64,000 nucleotides of DNA, from assembly GCF_015999265.1 (NCBI RefSeq), contig NZ_JAEAGR010000003.1, positions 62,001-126,000 of the forward strand. Direction: 5' to 3'. The position numbers and the translations under genes are program-made. Below the pieces are notes generated by a model. The model worked only from the letters and a program-made list of their open reading frames with translations, ran no database searches and had not been told where the DNA came from. Positions 57,043-64,000 of the stretch are shown here, piece by piece. Origin of the DNA: Mobilitalea sibirica (GTDB taxonomy: Bacteria; Bacillota; Clostridia; Lachnospirales; Lachnospiraceae). Numbering within the stretch: position 1 is the stretch's first letter; each line of letters begins with the position of its first letter.

Positions 57043-57708
57043 GTGCAGACTTGCGAGTATTGTAAGATAACAACAAAAGGAGAGAACAGTATCTGTCCTC
57101 TCTGTGGAGGTATCCTTAAGGGACAGGGTGATTTAGAGGACGAAGTATTTCCTCATATCCCTACGATATATCAGGAATTTAACATTTTCATCAGGGTTCT
57201 GATTTTAATCTCCATCGTTGCCATAGCGGTAAGCTTTTCGATCAACGCGATATTTACGAAGGATTCGAGATGGTCTCTATTGGTGGCAGCAGCTATTTTG
57301 TGTATGTGGGTAAGCTTGTTTTTTATTATCCGAAAGAAAAACAATATACCAAAGACCATTGTATGGCAGGTTGTATTAATCAGTGTGTTATCTGTGTTAT
57401 GGGATCGCTCCATGGGATGGCATGGTTGGTCCATTGATTATGTAATACCGTCGATGTGTGTTATAGCCATGATTGTAATGGCAATCGGAGGGAAATTACT
57501 AAAAATCGGAGCACGGGATATGATTGTTTATCTTCTGGTAGATGTTGTGTTTGGATTTATTCCGGCGATCTTTATTCTCTTGGGAGTCTTGAATGTCTTA
57601 TATCCGTCCATTATCTGTGTAGCGGCCAGTGCAATATCCTTATCTGCATTGATTTTATTCCAAGGGGATAATATCAGGACTGAATTGAATAAGAGAATGC
57701 ATATATAA
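57043..57708 (+). CDS. DUF6320 zinc-ribbon membrane protein
   Basis: 221 residues from a GTG start with ATGGAGGA upstream. An N-terminal zinc ribbon (CEYCKITTKGENSICPLCGG) is followed by about six membrane helices. This layout matches DUF6320. Its position right after the acyltransferase gene suggests a joint function, perhaps presenting or anchoring that enzyme. Function otherwise unknown. Confidence 0.75.
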   Translation: MQTCEYCKITTKGENSICPLCGGILKGQGDLEDEVFPHIPTIYQEFNIFIRVLILISIVAIAVSFSINAIFTKDSRWSLLVAAAILCMWVSLFFIIRKKNNIPKTIVWQVVLISVLSVLWDRSMGWHGWSIDYVIPSMCVIAMIVMAIGGKLLKIGARDMIVYLLVDVVFGFIPAIFILLGVLNVLYPSIICVAASAISLSALILFQGDNIRTELNKRMHI

Positions 57709-57750
57709 ATTAATAGATAATAAGAAAATGTAAATTGAAAGGAAACCTAT

Positions 57751-58431
57751 ATGAGCTCATTTGTACTAAAATTAATTGCCATTATTACTATGTTAATCGA
57801 CCATGTCGGAGCAGTGTTTATCACGAACAGTAACACCATTGAATGGTTGGTGTTTCGTGGAATCGGACGTCTGGCATTTCCGATCTTTGCTTTTTTAATT
57901 GTAGAGGGATTATATCATACGAAGGATGTATATAAATATATTACCAGAATGGGTATCTTTGCATTGATTTCAGAAATCCCCTTTGATCTGGCGTTCTATG
58001 GATCGGTACTTGAATTCAAACATCAGAATATTTTCTTTACCCTGACCTTGGGTCTGATTGTTATAAATATTATGCACACGGTAGAAGAAAAGTATCAAAA
58101 AGATATATTAAGGATTAATATTATCAACGCTGCCTTAACATTAGCATTTAGTTTCTTAGCAGCTCTTTTAAATTTGGATTATCAGCATCTTGGAATTCTT
58201 TTGATTGTAGGTTTTTATCTGTTCAGAGGAAATAAAGTTCTTAACGTTATGTCCATCCTGATTGTATTAGGATATCTAAACGGTGACTTTTTGTTCGGCA
58301 TCCTAGCTGCCTGTTCCATGTTCTTTATCGGCTTTTACAACGGCGAACGGGGCAAAAACATAAAATATTTATTTTACGTCTTTTACCCCGCACATTTGGT
58401 AATCATATACCTGATTGATCGGTTCGTATAA
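57751..58431 (+). CDS. TraX family membrane acyltransferase-like protein
   Basis: 226 residues with about seven helices. FVLKLIAIITMLIDHVGAVF and RGIGRLAFPIFAFLIVEGLYHTKD are the TraX signature (conserved DH and R/E). TraX acetylates F pilin; chromosomal homologues in Clostridia have no known target. RBS AAAGGAAA. It follows DUF6320 by 42 bp, forming an acyltransferase-DUF6320-TraX run, and converges with a small gene at 58435. Confidence 0.88.
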   Translation: MSSFVLKLIAIITMLIDHVGAVFITNSNTIEWLVFRGIGRLAFPIFAFLIVEGLYHTKDVYKYITRMGIFALISEIPFDLAFYGSVLEFKHQNIFFTLTLGLIVINIMHTVEEKYQKDILRINIINAALTLAFSFLAALLNLDYQHLGILLIVGFYLFRGNKVLNVMSILIVLGYLNGDFLFGILAACSMFFIGFYNGERGKNIKYLFYVFYPAHLVIIYLIDRFV

Positions 58432-58434
58432 ATA

Positions 58435-58611
58435 TTAAAGATCGTATTGTTTTTCTCGTTCCTGTACATGGTTTGTGGTCTTGTTTTCTAACCGGGTACT
58501 TTCTTGTGAATATCCGGGTTTATCGGGGAAATAGTATCTTGAATCAAGGGCATTTATACTATCTGTGGAAGGGAAACGATAATATGTTTTTTTTGATGGC
58601 TGAAAATACAT
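58435..58611 (-). CDS. 58-residue hypothetical protein
   Basis: Start ATG at 58611 with a strong TTAGGAGGATTG ribosome site; stop at 58435, 3 nt from the convergent traX-like gene. Polar and Tyr-rich (MYFQPSKKTYYRFPSTDS at the N-terminus, C-terminal KQYDL), with no membrane segment or Cys. I recognise no family. The RBS quality and neat fit between genes argue that it is translated. Confidence 0.55.
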   Translation of the reverse strand: MYFQPSKKTYYRFPSTDSINALDSRYYFPDKPGYSQESTRLENKTTNHVQEREKQYDL

Positions 58612-59010
58612 GATTACAATCCTCCTAACTGATGAGAGAGTATTATAACTTCTGATTTGAAAAGTCTATGATATTATTGTTCGTAATTCAAAAAATTATA
58701 TACTAGTAAATTGATGAACACCTTGAATTTACGTGAAGTTTACGCATTTATTCGTGAAAAATCGATAAGGTTATTGTATCTAATAAAAAGATTAGAAAAC
58801 ATTTAATCCATTAAAATAAATATTTAAATTTTTGTATAATTATTTTAGTGAAAGAAAGTGTATTATGTAAAATGAAACTGTAACATATTTAATATATGAA
58901 ATTTTTTGAATGCTATTAAAATCTTTTGTACTGTTGTTAGCAAAACGAATTTAAAATCGTTTTAGGCAAACTTTTTGTTCTAACTAAAAAATGATTACCG
59001 GGAGATACTT

Positions 59011-59511
59011 ATGATATCAGTTAAAATATCTGAGGTTAAGAACTTTATGGCAAAGCTTCTTACCAATTCCGTATTTGATCATCTTCTGTTAAGGGAAATG
59101 GATGTTCAGACCTTTACAGGATTTCAGATCTCAGGCCAGTTAAATGATGCCTTCTTTTCATCAGAGGAACTGGAGGAACGGGGCAACCAAAAATATATAT
59201 TATGGGGTGAAGTTAGAGGAATTGCTTATTCTATGATTAAAGGAAGTAAGACTCCTTTGTCCTTAAAGATTGTGTTTCAACTGCCGCCGCAGTATACCGA
59301 GGAATTGGTGCAGAAACTGGCAGGAAGATTTCGAAACGAGGATATCGGCGGCTTATATATGAATATCCGCTTCGAAAAAGGCGGACTCCATATCATTACC
59401 GGAACTGCAATAAAAACCTTTACTATGGATAAGTCACTGGAACAGGAATGGGATCATATGGTGAAGGAGTTTTTGAAGAAGCAGGAAATCGCCTTTGAAG
59501 AGGAAACTTAA
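59011..59511 (+). CDS. DUF5721 family protein
   Basis: 166 residues starting MISVKISEVKNFMAKLLTNSVFDHLLLREMDVQTFTGFQISG, with later WGEVRGIAYSMIKGSKTPLSLKIVFQLP. This matches the DUF5721 proteins common in Lachnospiraceae. Soluble, no catalytic motif that I can name. RBS CGGGAG. Monocistronic, ending 30 bp before the CIRCE element. The 58612-59010 spacer upstream is AT-rich with nothing recognised. Confidence 0.8.
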   Translation: MISVKISEVKNFMAKLLTNSVFDHLLLREMDVQTFTGFQISGQLNDAFFSSEELEERGNQKYILWGEVRGIAYSMIKGSKTPLSLKIVFQLPPQYTEELVQKLAGRFRNEDIGGLYMNIRFEKGGLHIITGTAIKTFTMDKSLEQEWDHMVKEFLKKQEIAFEEET

Positions 59512-59541
59512 GACAATGATATAGAAAAAAATTATCAATTA

Positions 59542-59568
59542 TTAGCACTCTAGTTAAATGAGTGCTAA
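59542..59568. promoter_or_regulatory. CIRCE element (HrcA operator)
   Basis: TTAGCACTC-N9-GAGTGCTAA, an exact match to the CIRCE consensus. It ends 7 bp before the -35 of the promoter at 59576-59604, upstream of htpG. Confidence 0.95.
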
Positions 59569-59575
59569 TTTTTTC

Positions 59576-59604
59576 TTGACATTTTTTTTCAGACGTATTA
59601 TCAT
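59576..59604 (+). promoter_or_regulatory. heat-shock promoter of htpG
   Basis: TTGACA (59576-59581), 17-bp spacer, TATCAT (59599-59604). It would give an unusually long leader of ~400 nt to htpG, in which no other gene is seen. Confidence 0.75.
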
Positions 59605-59972
59605 ATCAAAGGAAGGCGATTTCTTACATTCGATAGATAAGCCGGTTTATATGGAGCTGTTTCAGTTTGGTTTAGTAAACTGCTTCGGAGATAAGCTTCT
59701 GTGATTTAAGTAAGATTTTCCTAAACATATTTAGGATATCTGATTATTCATGAAAAGTGAAGTGGCTTGCCGGTTTTCTCTTGTTTCGGTTCTATTAATA
59801 TGCTGATAATATGCTGATTTTTCAGCATGAAGGCAACATGGTGAGTAGTATATTAGGGATAAGACGAACTTTACGAAAACTACAGCTATAAAACAGCAGG
59901 ACGATTAAGAAATTGCCCATTACGAAAAAAATAAAAAATTAGAATAATAACAGTAGGAAAGGAGGATTTATT

Positions 59973-59995
59973 AAGTGCTTTAAAAGAACGCACTT
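59973..59995 (+). promoter_or_regulatory. small hairpin between ribosome site and htpG start
   Basis: AAAGGAGG (~59958-59965) is too far from the ATG at 60009. A hairpin AAGTGC/GCACTT (59973-59978/59990-59995) between them would shorten the distance. An in-frame TTG at 59994 is an alternative start. Confidence 0.4.
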
Positions 59996-60008
59996 GATAA
60001 AGCAAAAT

Positions 60009-62171
60009 ATGAGTACAGAACGCGGTAGTTTATCAATTCATTCAGAGAACATTTTTCCTATTATCAAGAAGTGGTTGTATTCTGACCATGATATCTTTGT
60101 CAGGGAGTTAATCTCCAATGCCAGTGATGCAATTACGAAACTTAAGAAGTTAGAAATCATGGGAGAAGCCAATATTCCTGAGGATAATAAATTCAAAATC
60201 ACAGTAACAGTAAATCCTGAGGAAAAGACGATTCGTTTCAGTGATAACGGTATCGGTATGACAATGGAGGAAGTGAAGGAGTACATTAACCAGATTGCAT
60301 TTTCCGGTGCACAGAAGTTCCTTGAAAAATATAAGGATAAGACGAATGAGGATCAGATTATCGGTCATTTTGGACTTGGTTTCTATTCCTCCTTTATGGT
60401 AGCAGGTAAGGTAACTATTGATACCCTGTCCTGGCAGCCGAATGCAGCTCCGGTTCACTGGGAATCCGAAGGCGGCACAGAATATGAGATGGGTGAAGGA
60501 ACCAGAACCGAGCGGGGTACTGAAATCACTCTCTATTTAAATGAAGACAGTTATGAATTCTCCAATGAGTACCGGGTAAAAGAAATTTTGAAAAAATACT
60601 GTTCCTTTATGCCGTTTGAGATTTATTTTGTGAACGCCAATGCTCCTGTGGAAGAAGAGAAGGAAGCGGATGAAGATATCATTGATACCACAGTGGATGA
60701 AGATGGCAAAGCCTCTGAGGATGGCAAAGCGGATAATAAAGCAAATGAGAAGAAAAAACCGCAACCGATTAATAATCCAAATCCTCTCTGGGCAAAACAT
60801 CCGAATGACTGTACCGAAGAAGAATATAAAGAGTTTTACCGTGATGTGTTCCACGACTATAAGGAGCCTTTGTTCTGGATTCATCTGAATATGGATTATC
60901 CGTTTAACTTAAAGGGTATCTTATATTTCCCTAAGATTAATACAGAATATGATTCCTTAGAGGGCTTAATCAAATTATACAGTAACCAAGTATTTATCGC
61001 TGATAATATTAAGGAAGTTATTCCTGAGTTCTTAATGTTATTAAAGGGTGTAATTGACTGTCCGGATCTACCCCTTAACGTATCCAGAAGTGCACTGCAA
61101 AATGATGGATTTGTAAAGAAAATCTCGGATTACATCTCTAAAAAGGTTGCAGATAAACTCTCAGGCATGTATAAGGTAGAAAGAGAAAACTATGAAAAGT
61201 ATTGGGATGACATCAGTCCTTTTATTAAATTCGGTTGCTTAAAGGATGATAAATTCAGGGATAAGATTAAGGATTCTATCATCTATAAGAATCTGGAAGG
61301 TAAATATATCACCCTGGCTGAATATGTGGAGGCCGCGAAGGGCAAGAAAGCGGAAGATAAGGAAGAAGCCGCTGATAAGAAGAACAAGGATGAAAGTGTT
61401 AATGAGGTAACAGATGCGGATACAAAAGAAGCATCTGTTGATGAAAAAGATAAAGATGTTCATGCAGCAGAATGCACCCATGATCATGAGCACGGAGAAG
61501 AATGCGGCTGCGGACACGATCATTCTCAGGATAACGGCGAAGAAGTAAAAGAAGAGGATAAAACACTGGTTTATTATGTGACTGATGAAAAACAGCAGAG
61601 TCAGTACATTAATATGTTTAAAGAGGCTGGGCTGGATGCGTTAATCCTTACCCATAATATAGATCAACCGTTTATTACACAAGTTGAATATCAGGATCAG
61701 AAGATTAAATTCCAGCGGATTGATGCGGATATCACCGACAGCTTTAAGGAAGAAACGAAGAAAAAGGATCAGAAAGTATTAAAGAACAATACTGATGCTA
61801 TGACCAAGTTATTCCGTAAAGTATTAGGAAAAGAAAAACTGGAGGTTAAGGTTGAGAAATTAAAGAATGAAAAGGTATCCTCTGTTATTACCCTTTCCGA
61901 AGAAAGCCGCAGAATGCAAGAGATGATGCGTATGTACAGTATGAACGGTATGGATCCTAACATGTTCGGTGGTGGCGGAGAGACCTTGGTACTTAATGCC
62001 AATCATAAGTTGGTTCAATATGTTATTACGAATGAAAATTCTGAGAATACACCTATGATTTGCGAACAGCTGTATGATCTGGCACTCCTAAGTCATAAAT
62101 CTCTGGAACCGGAAGCTATGACGAAGTTTGTTCAAAGAAGCAATGAAATTATGATGTTACTGGCGAAATAA
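60009..62171 (+). CDS. htpG: molecular chaperone HtpG (Hsp90) with two acidic insertions
   Basis: 720 residues from the ATG at 60009, or 725 from a TTG at 59994; usual HtpG is ~620-640. The ATPase domain has RELISNASDAITKLK, FSDNGIGMT and IGHFGLGFYSSFMV; the middle domain has the catalytic Arg region LPLNVSRSALQND. Extra length comes from an acidic/Lys insert (~214-254) and a second (~444-517) that carries CTHDHEHGEECGCGHDH, a His/Cys-rich stretch able to bind metal. Dimerisation domain normal to the end. Expression is likely heat-controlled through CIRCE. Confidence 0.96.
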   Translation: MSTERGSLSIHSENIFPIIKKWLYSDHDIFVRELISNASDAITKLKKLEIMGEANIPEDNKFKITVTVNPEEKTIRFSDNGIGMTMEEVKEYINQIAFSGAQKFLEKYKDKTNEDQIIGHFGLGFYSSFMVAGKVTIDTLSWQPNAAPVHWESEGGTEYEMGEGTRTERGTEITLYLNEDSYEFSNEYRVKEILKKYCSFMPFEIYFVNANAPVEEEKEADEDIIDTTVDEDGKASEDGKADNKANEKKKPQPINNPNPLWAKHPNDCTEEEYKEFYRDVFHDYKEPLFWIHLNMDYPFNLKGILYFPKINTEYDSLEGLIKLYSNQVFIADNIKEVIPEFLMLLKGVIDCPDLPLNVSRSALQNDGFVKKISDYISKKVADKLSGMYKVERENYEKYWDDISPFIKFGCLKDDKFRDKIKDSIIYKNLEGKYITLAEYVEAAKGKKAEDKEEAADKKNKDESVNEVTDADTKEASVDEKDKDVHAAECTHDHEHGEECGCGHDHSQDNGEEVKEEDKTLVYYVTDEKQQSQYINMFKEAGLDALILTHNIDQPFITQVEYQDQKIKFQRIDADITDSFKEETKKKDQKVLKNNTDAMTKLFRKVLGKEKLEVKVEKLKNEKVSSVITLSEESRRMQEMMRMYSMNGMDPNMFGGGGETLVLNANHKLVQYVITNENSENTPMICEQLYDLALLSHKSLEPEAMTKFVQRSNEIMMLLAK

Positions 62172-62220
62172 ATGATATCATTCTTTCATAATAAATAGAA
62201 TAGGAAAATTACTAGTGATA

Positions 62221-62250
62221 GGAGTCTCCTTTTTTGGGAGACTCCTTTTT
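62221..62250 (+). terminator. terminator of htpG
   Basis: GGAGTCTCC pairs with GGAGACTCC (62221-62229/62237-62245) followed by T5. Confidence 0.92.
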
Positions 62251-62254
62251 ATGA

Positions 62255-62754
62255 TGGGTTATAAGTCACAAATAAAGGAAAAACGTTACCATGATAAGTT
62301 ATATTATTACCATGTCGTAAGAGAAAATTAGAATTTGGAAAACCTCATTAACTAGAAAACGATTTGTGTTGTTAGATTGAATTTAAAGAAGAAGTAATAA
62401 ATAATTAATTTATAAATTAATCAACATAAAGATCAATATTAAAATTAACATATAAATAGTTACCTAAGATTTTAAATGATATTCCTTCGATTATATACCG
62501 CAATTTTGGAAATCCTATTAATTAAAATATAATACACTTAAGTGAATGCTGCTTCCTAGATAAAACATAAAATTTCTATAAAATACTTTTCAAAATATAA
62601 TGTTTGTGCTATTATATATAGTAATTAAAACTACATTGTATAGAATTGTTTCTGCAACACGCGTCTTTGATATTGCGACATGTAAATATATGGGTGATAG
62701 TTGAGGGAACATCTGAATATAGAAATATTACGGATATAGCAGGAGGATGAGCAA
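62255..62754. other. AT-rich spacer before the DegV gene
   Basis: Five hundred bases with no coding frame, repeat or clear promoter that I can support, apart from the AGGAGGATG ribosome site at its end. Confidence 0.4.
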
Positions 62755-63591
62755 ATGTCATATAGGATAATAGGAGACAGTTGTACGGATTTACCAAAGG
62801 AATTGAAAGAAAACGAGCATTTTAGACTAGTACCGCTTACGCTTATTGTTGAAGAAGAACAAATCAGAGATGATGAGACCTTTGATCAAAAGATGTTTTT
62901 AAGCAAGGTGAAGGCAAGCCCTCACAGTCCAAAATCGGCATGTCCTTCACCGGAGGATTACATGAAAGAGTTTGACTATGATGGGGATATCTATGTGATT
63001 ACGTTGTCATCGAACTTAAGCGGTTCTTATAATAGTGCTCAATTAGCTAAGAATTTATATCTGGAAGAGCATCCGGATAAAAACATAGAGGTGATAGACT
63101 CCCGTTCTGCTTCTGTTGCTCAGACCTTGATCGCGATGAAAATTAAGGAACTGATTGAAGGAGGAACACCTTTTGATAAAGTGGTAGAGAAAATTCATAC
63201 CTTTAGGGATAATATTAAGACGAAATTTGTATTAGAGTCATTAGAAACCTTAAGAAAGAATGGACGTCTTACCGGTCTGCAGGCAATTATAGCCAGTGCA
63301 CTTAATATCAAGCCTGTTATGGGAGCAACACCTGAGGGAACTATCTATAAGTTGGATCAGGCAAGAGGAATTGTCAAAGCACTGATAACAATGGCAAAGC
63401 AAATTGAGCAGGATGTATTAAAGCCCCATGAAAGAATACTGGGAATTTCCCATTGTAATAATTATGAGAGAGCCCTCTTTGTTAAGGAGGAGATTCTTAA
63501 GAGAGTACCGTTTAAAGATTGTTTTATCGTTGATACAGCGGGAGTCAGCTCATTATATGCCAACGAAGGCGGAATAATTACAGCTTATTAA
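62755..63591 (+). CDS. DegV family fatty-acid-binding protein
   Basis: 278 residues, full length. SYRIIGDSCTDLPKEL at the N-terminus, VITLSSNLSGSYNSAQLAKNLY and VIDSRSASVAQTLIAMKIKEL are DegV signatures around the lipid headgroup pocket. The C-terminal domain includes RLTGLQAIIASALNIKPVM. DegV/FakB-type proteins bind fatty acids, in S. aureus presenting them to the kinase FakA. No fakA gene is in the window. RBS AGGAGGATGAGC. Confidence 0.95.
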   Translation: MSYRIIGDSCTDLPKELKENEHFRLVPLTLIVEEEQIRDDETFDQKMFLSKVKASPHSPKSACPSPEDYMKEFDYDGDIYVITLSSNLSGSYNSAQLAKNLYLEEHPDKNIEVIDSRSASVAQTLIAMKIKELIEGGTPFDKVVEKIHTFRDNIKTKFVLESLETLRKNGRLTGLQAIIASALNIKPVMGATPEGTIYKLDQARGIVKALITMAKQIEQDVLKPHERILGISHCNNYERALFVKEEILKRVPFKDCFIVDTAGVSSLYANEGGIITAY

Positions 63592-63682
63592 TTCAATAGC
63601 TATCTACTACCAATAAAGTCCTACAATGAGCATAAACGGTTCTACCACAAGTATAAATAATAATTTCATAGACATTAGTTCT

Positions 63683-63730
63683 AAAACGCAGGAAAAGTCG
63701 TGCCTTTCGCACACCTTCACCTGCGTTTTT
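63683..63730 (+). terminator. terminator after the DegV gene
   Basis: AAAACGCAGG pairs perfectly with CCTGCGTTTT (63683-63692/63720-63729), with an inner hairpin, then T-run. Confidence 0.85.
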
Positions 63731-63743
63731 GTCATAGACAAAT

Positions 63744-63827
63744 AAGCCTTCCAGGCAGGATGAACACTCGCGCGTAAGGAATTTTGTCGGTTTACCGAAC
63801 GCGTGCAGCGCGGGAGTATGCCAAGGC
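63744..63827 (+). other. GC-rich foldable segment at the right edge
   Basis: AGCCT/AGGCT, GGCA/TGCC and ACTC...GAGT nest around CGGT-TT-ACCG, giving one long irregular stem of about 85 nt in an otherwise AT-rich flank. No coding frame. It could be an RNA gene or a repeat unit; unrecognised. The remaining 63592-64000 shows nothing else. Confidence 0.4.
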
Positions 63828-64000
63828 TAACTCTTTGTTCTGCTTTATCCCATAATCAGAGTAATTCCAAACATCTGTACATGAGTAATTATGGAATAAC
63901 ACAGTAGTAAAATGTAGACTTTAATGTTATTATGAATTAATAAAAGGTAAGTGGATATATTTGATTTATAAGATTAGGTTATCAATGGAGCCAGAGTACC

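Overview
The window reads as a chromosomal segment of a low-GC anaerobic Clostridia member, most likely Lachnospiraceae. The basis is AT-rich spacers, strong AGGAGG ribosome sites and TTGACA/TATAAT promoters. Family content also fits: rubrerythrin, type III glutamine synthetase, FabK-type enoyl reductase under a FabT-like regulator, DUF1540, DUF2935, DUF5721, DUF6320 and a CD3324-type regulator. This is inference from protein families; no 16S or marker comparison was possible.

Layout. 1-5360 is accessory: a decayed HPr-like/LysE-like ORF, a cold-shock gene with a long structured leader, a 1.5 kb gene-free AT-rich stretch, then a 2.67 kb unit (aminoglycoside nucleotidyltransferase-like protein, GNAT, small CD3324-type regulator, broken tyrosine recombinase). 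That unit is bounded by copies of the 3' end of a tRNA-Gly(GCC) gene, so it looks like an old integration or tandem duplication at that tRNA. 5480-13790 holds an AraC regulator with a nitroreductase, a heterodimeric ABC exporter, a strongly folded non-coding block (about 11490-11720), mutY and an SH3 lipoprotein. 13800-18665 is a LysR regulator divergent from leuBCD-trmO. 19000-24550 has a LysM protein, a DUF2935 protein, a DUF1540 mini-protein, a YtvI-like membrane protein and a Pit phosphate transporter with its PhoU-like partner. 25040-33480 is amino acid metabolism (ilvD-ilvB; serC-serA with a DUF1015 gene) and rubrerythrin. 33780-36770 is a YesL-like protein and GSIII glutamine synthetase behind a leader terminator.

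37040-47790 is a complete type II fatty acid synthesis cluster in the order fabT-fabH-acpP-fabK-fabD-fabG-fabF-accB-fabZ-accC-accD-accA. A FabT-type palindrome lies on its promoter. It makes malonyl-CoA (AccABCD), loads malonyl-ACP (FabD), starts chains (FabH) and elongates them (FabF, FabG, FabZ, FabK). The acpP and fabK spacers carry repeated Shine-Dalgarno/anti-Shine-Dalgarno mini-hairpins, the most unusual regulatory-looking sequence in the window. 47850-58610 mixes a C39-like protein and a membrane partner, an ABC-F protein with a degenerate second Walker A, an aldo/keto reductase, an esterase, a lyxose isomerase, and an acyltransferase/DUF6320/TraX membrane set. 58980-63600 has DUF5721, a CIRCE-preceded htpG with a His/Cys-rich insertion, and a DegV protein.

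No CRISPR array, intact insertion sequence, rRNA or classical riboswitch was seen. All product names rest on reading motifs by eye, without database searches.
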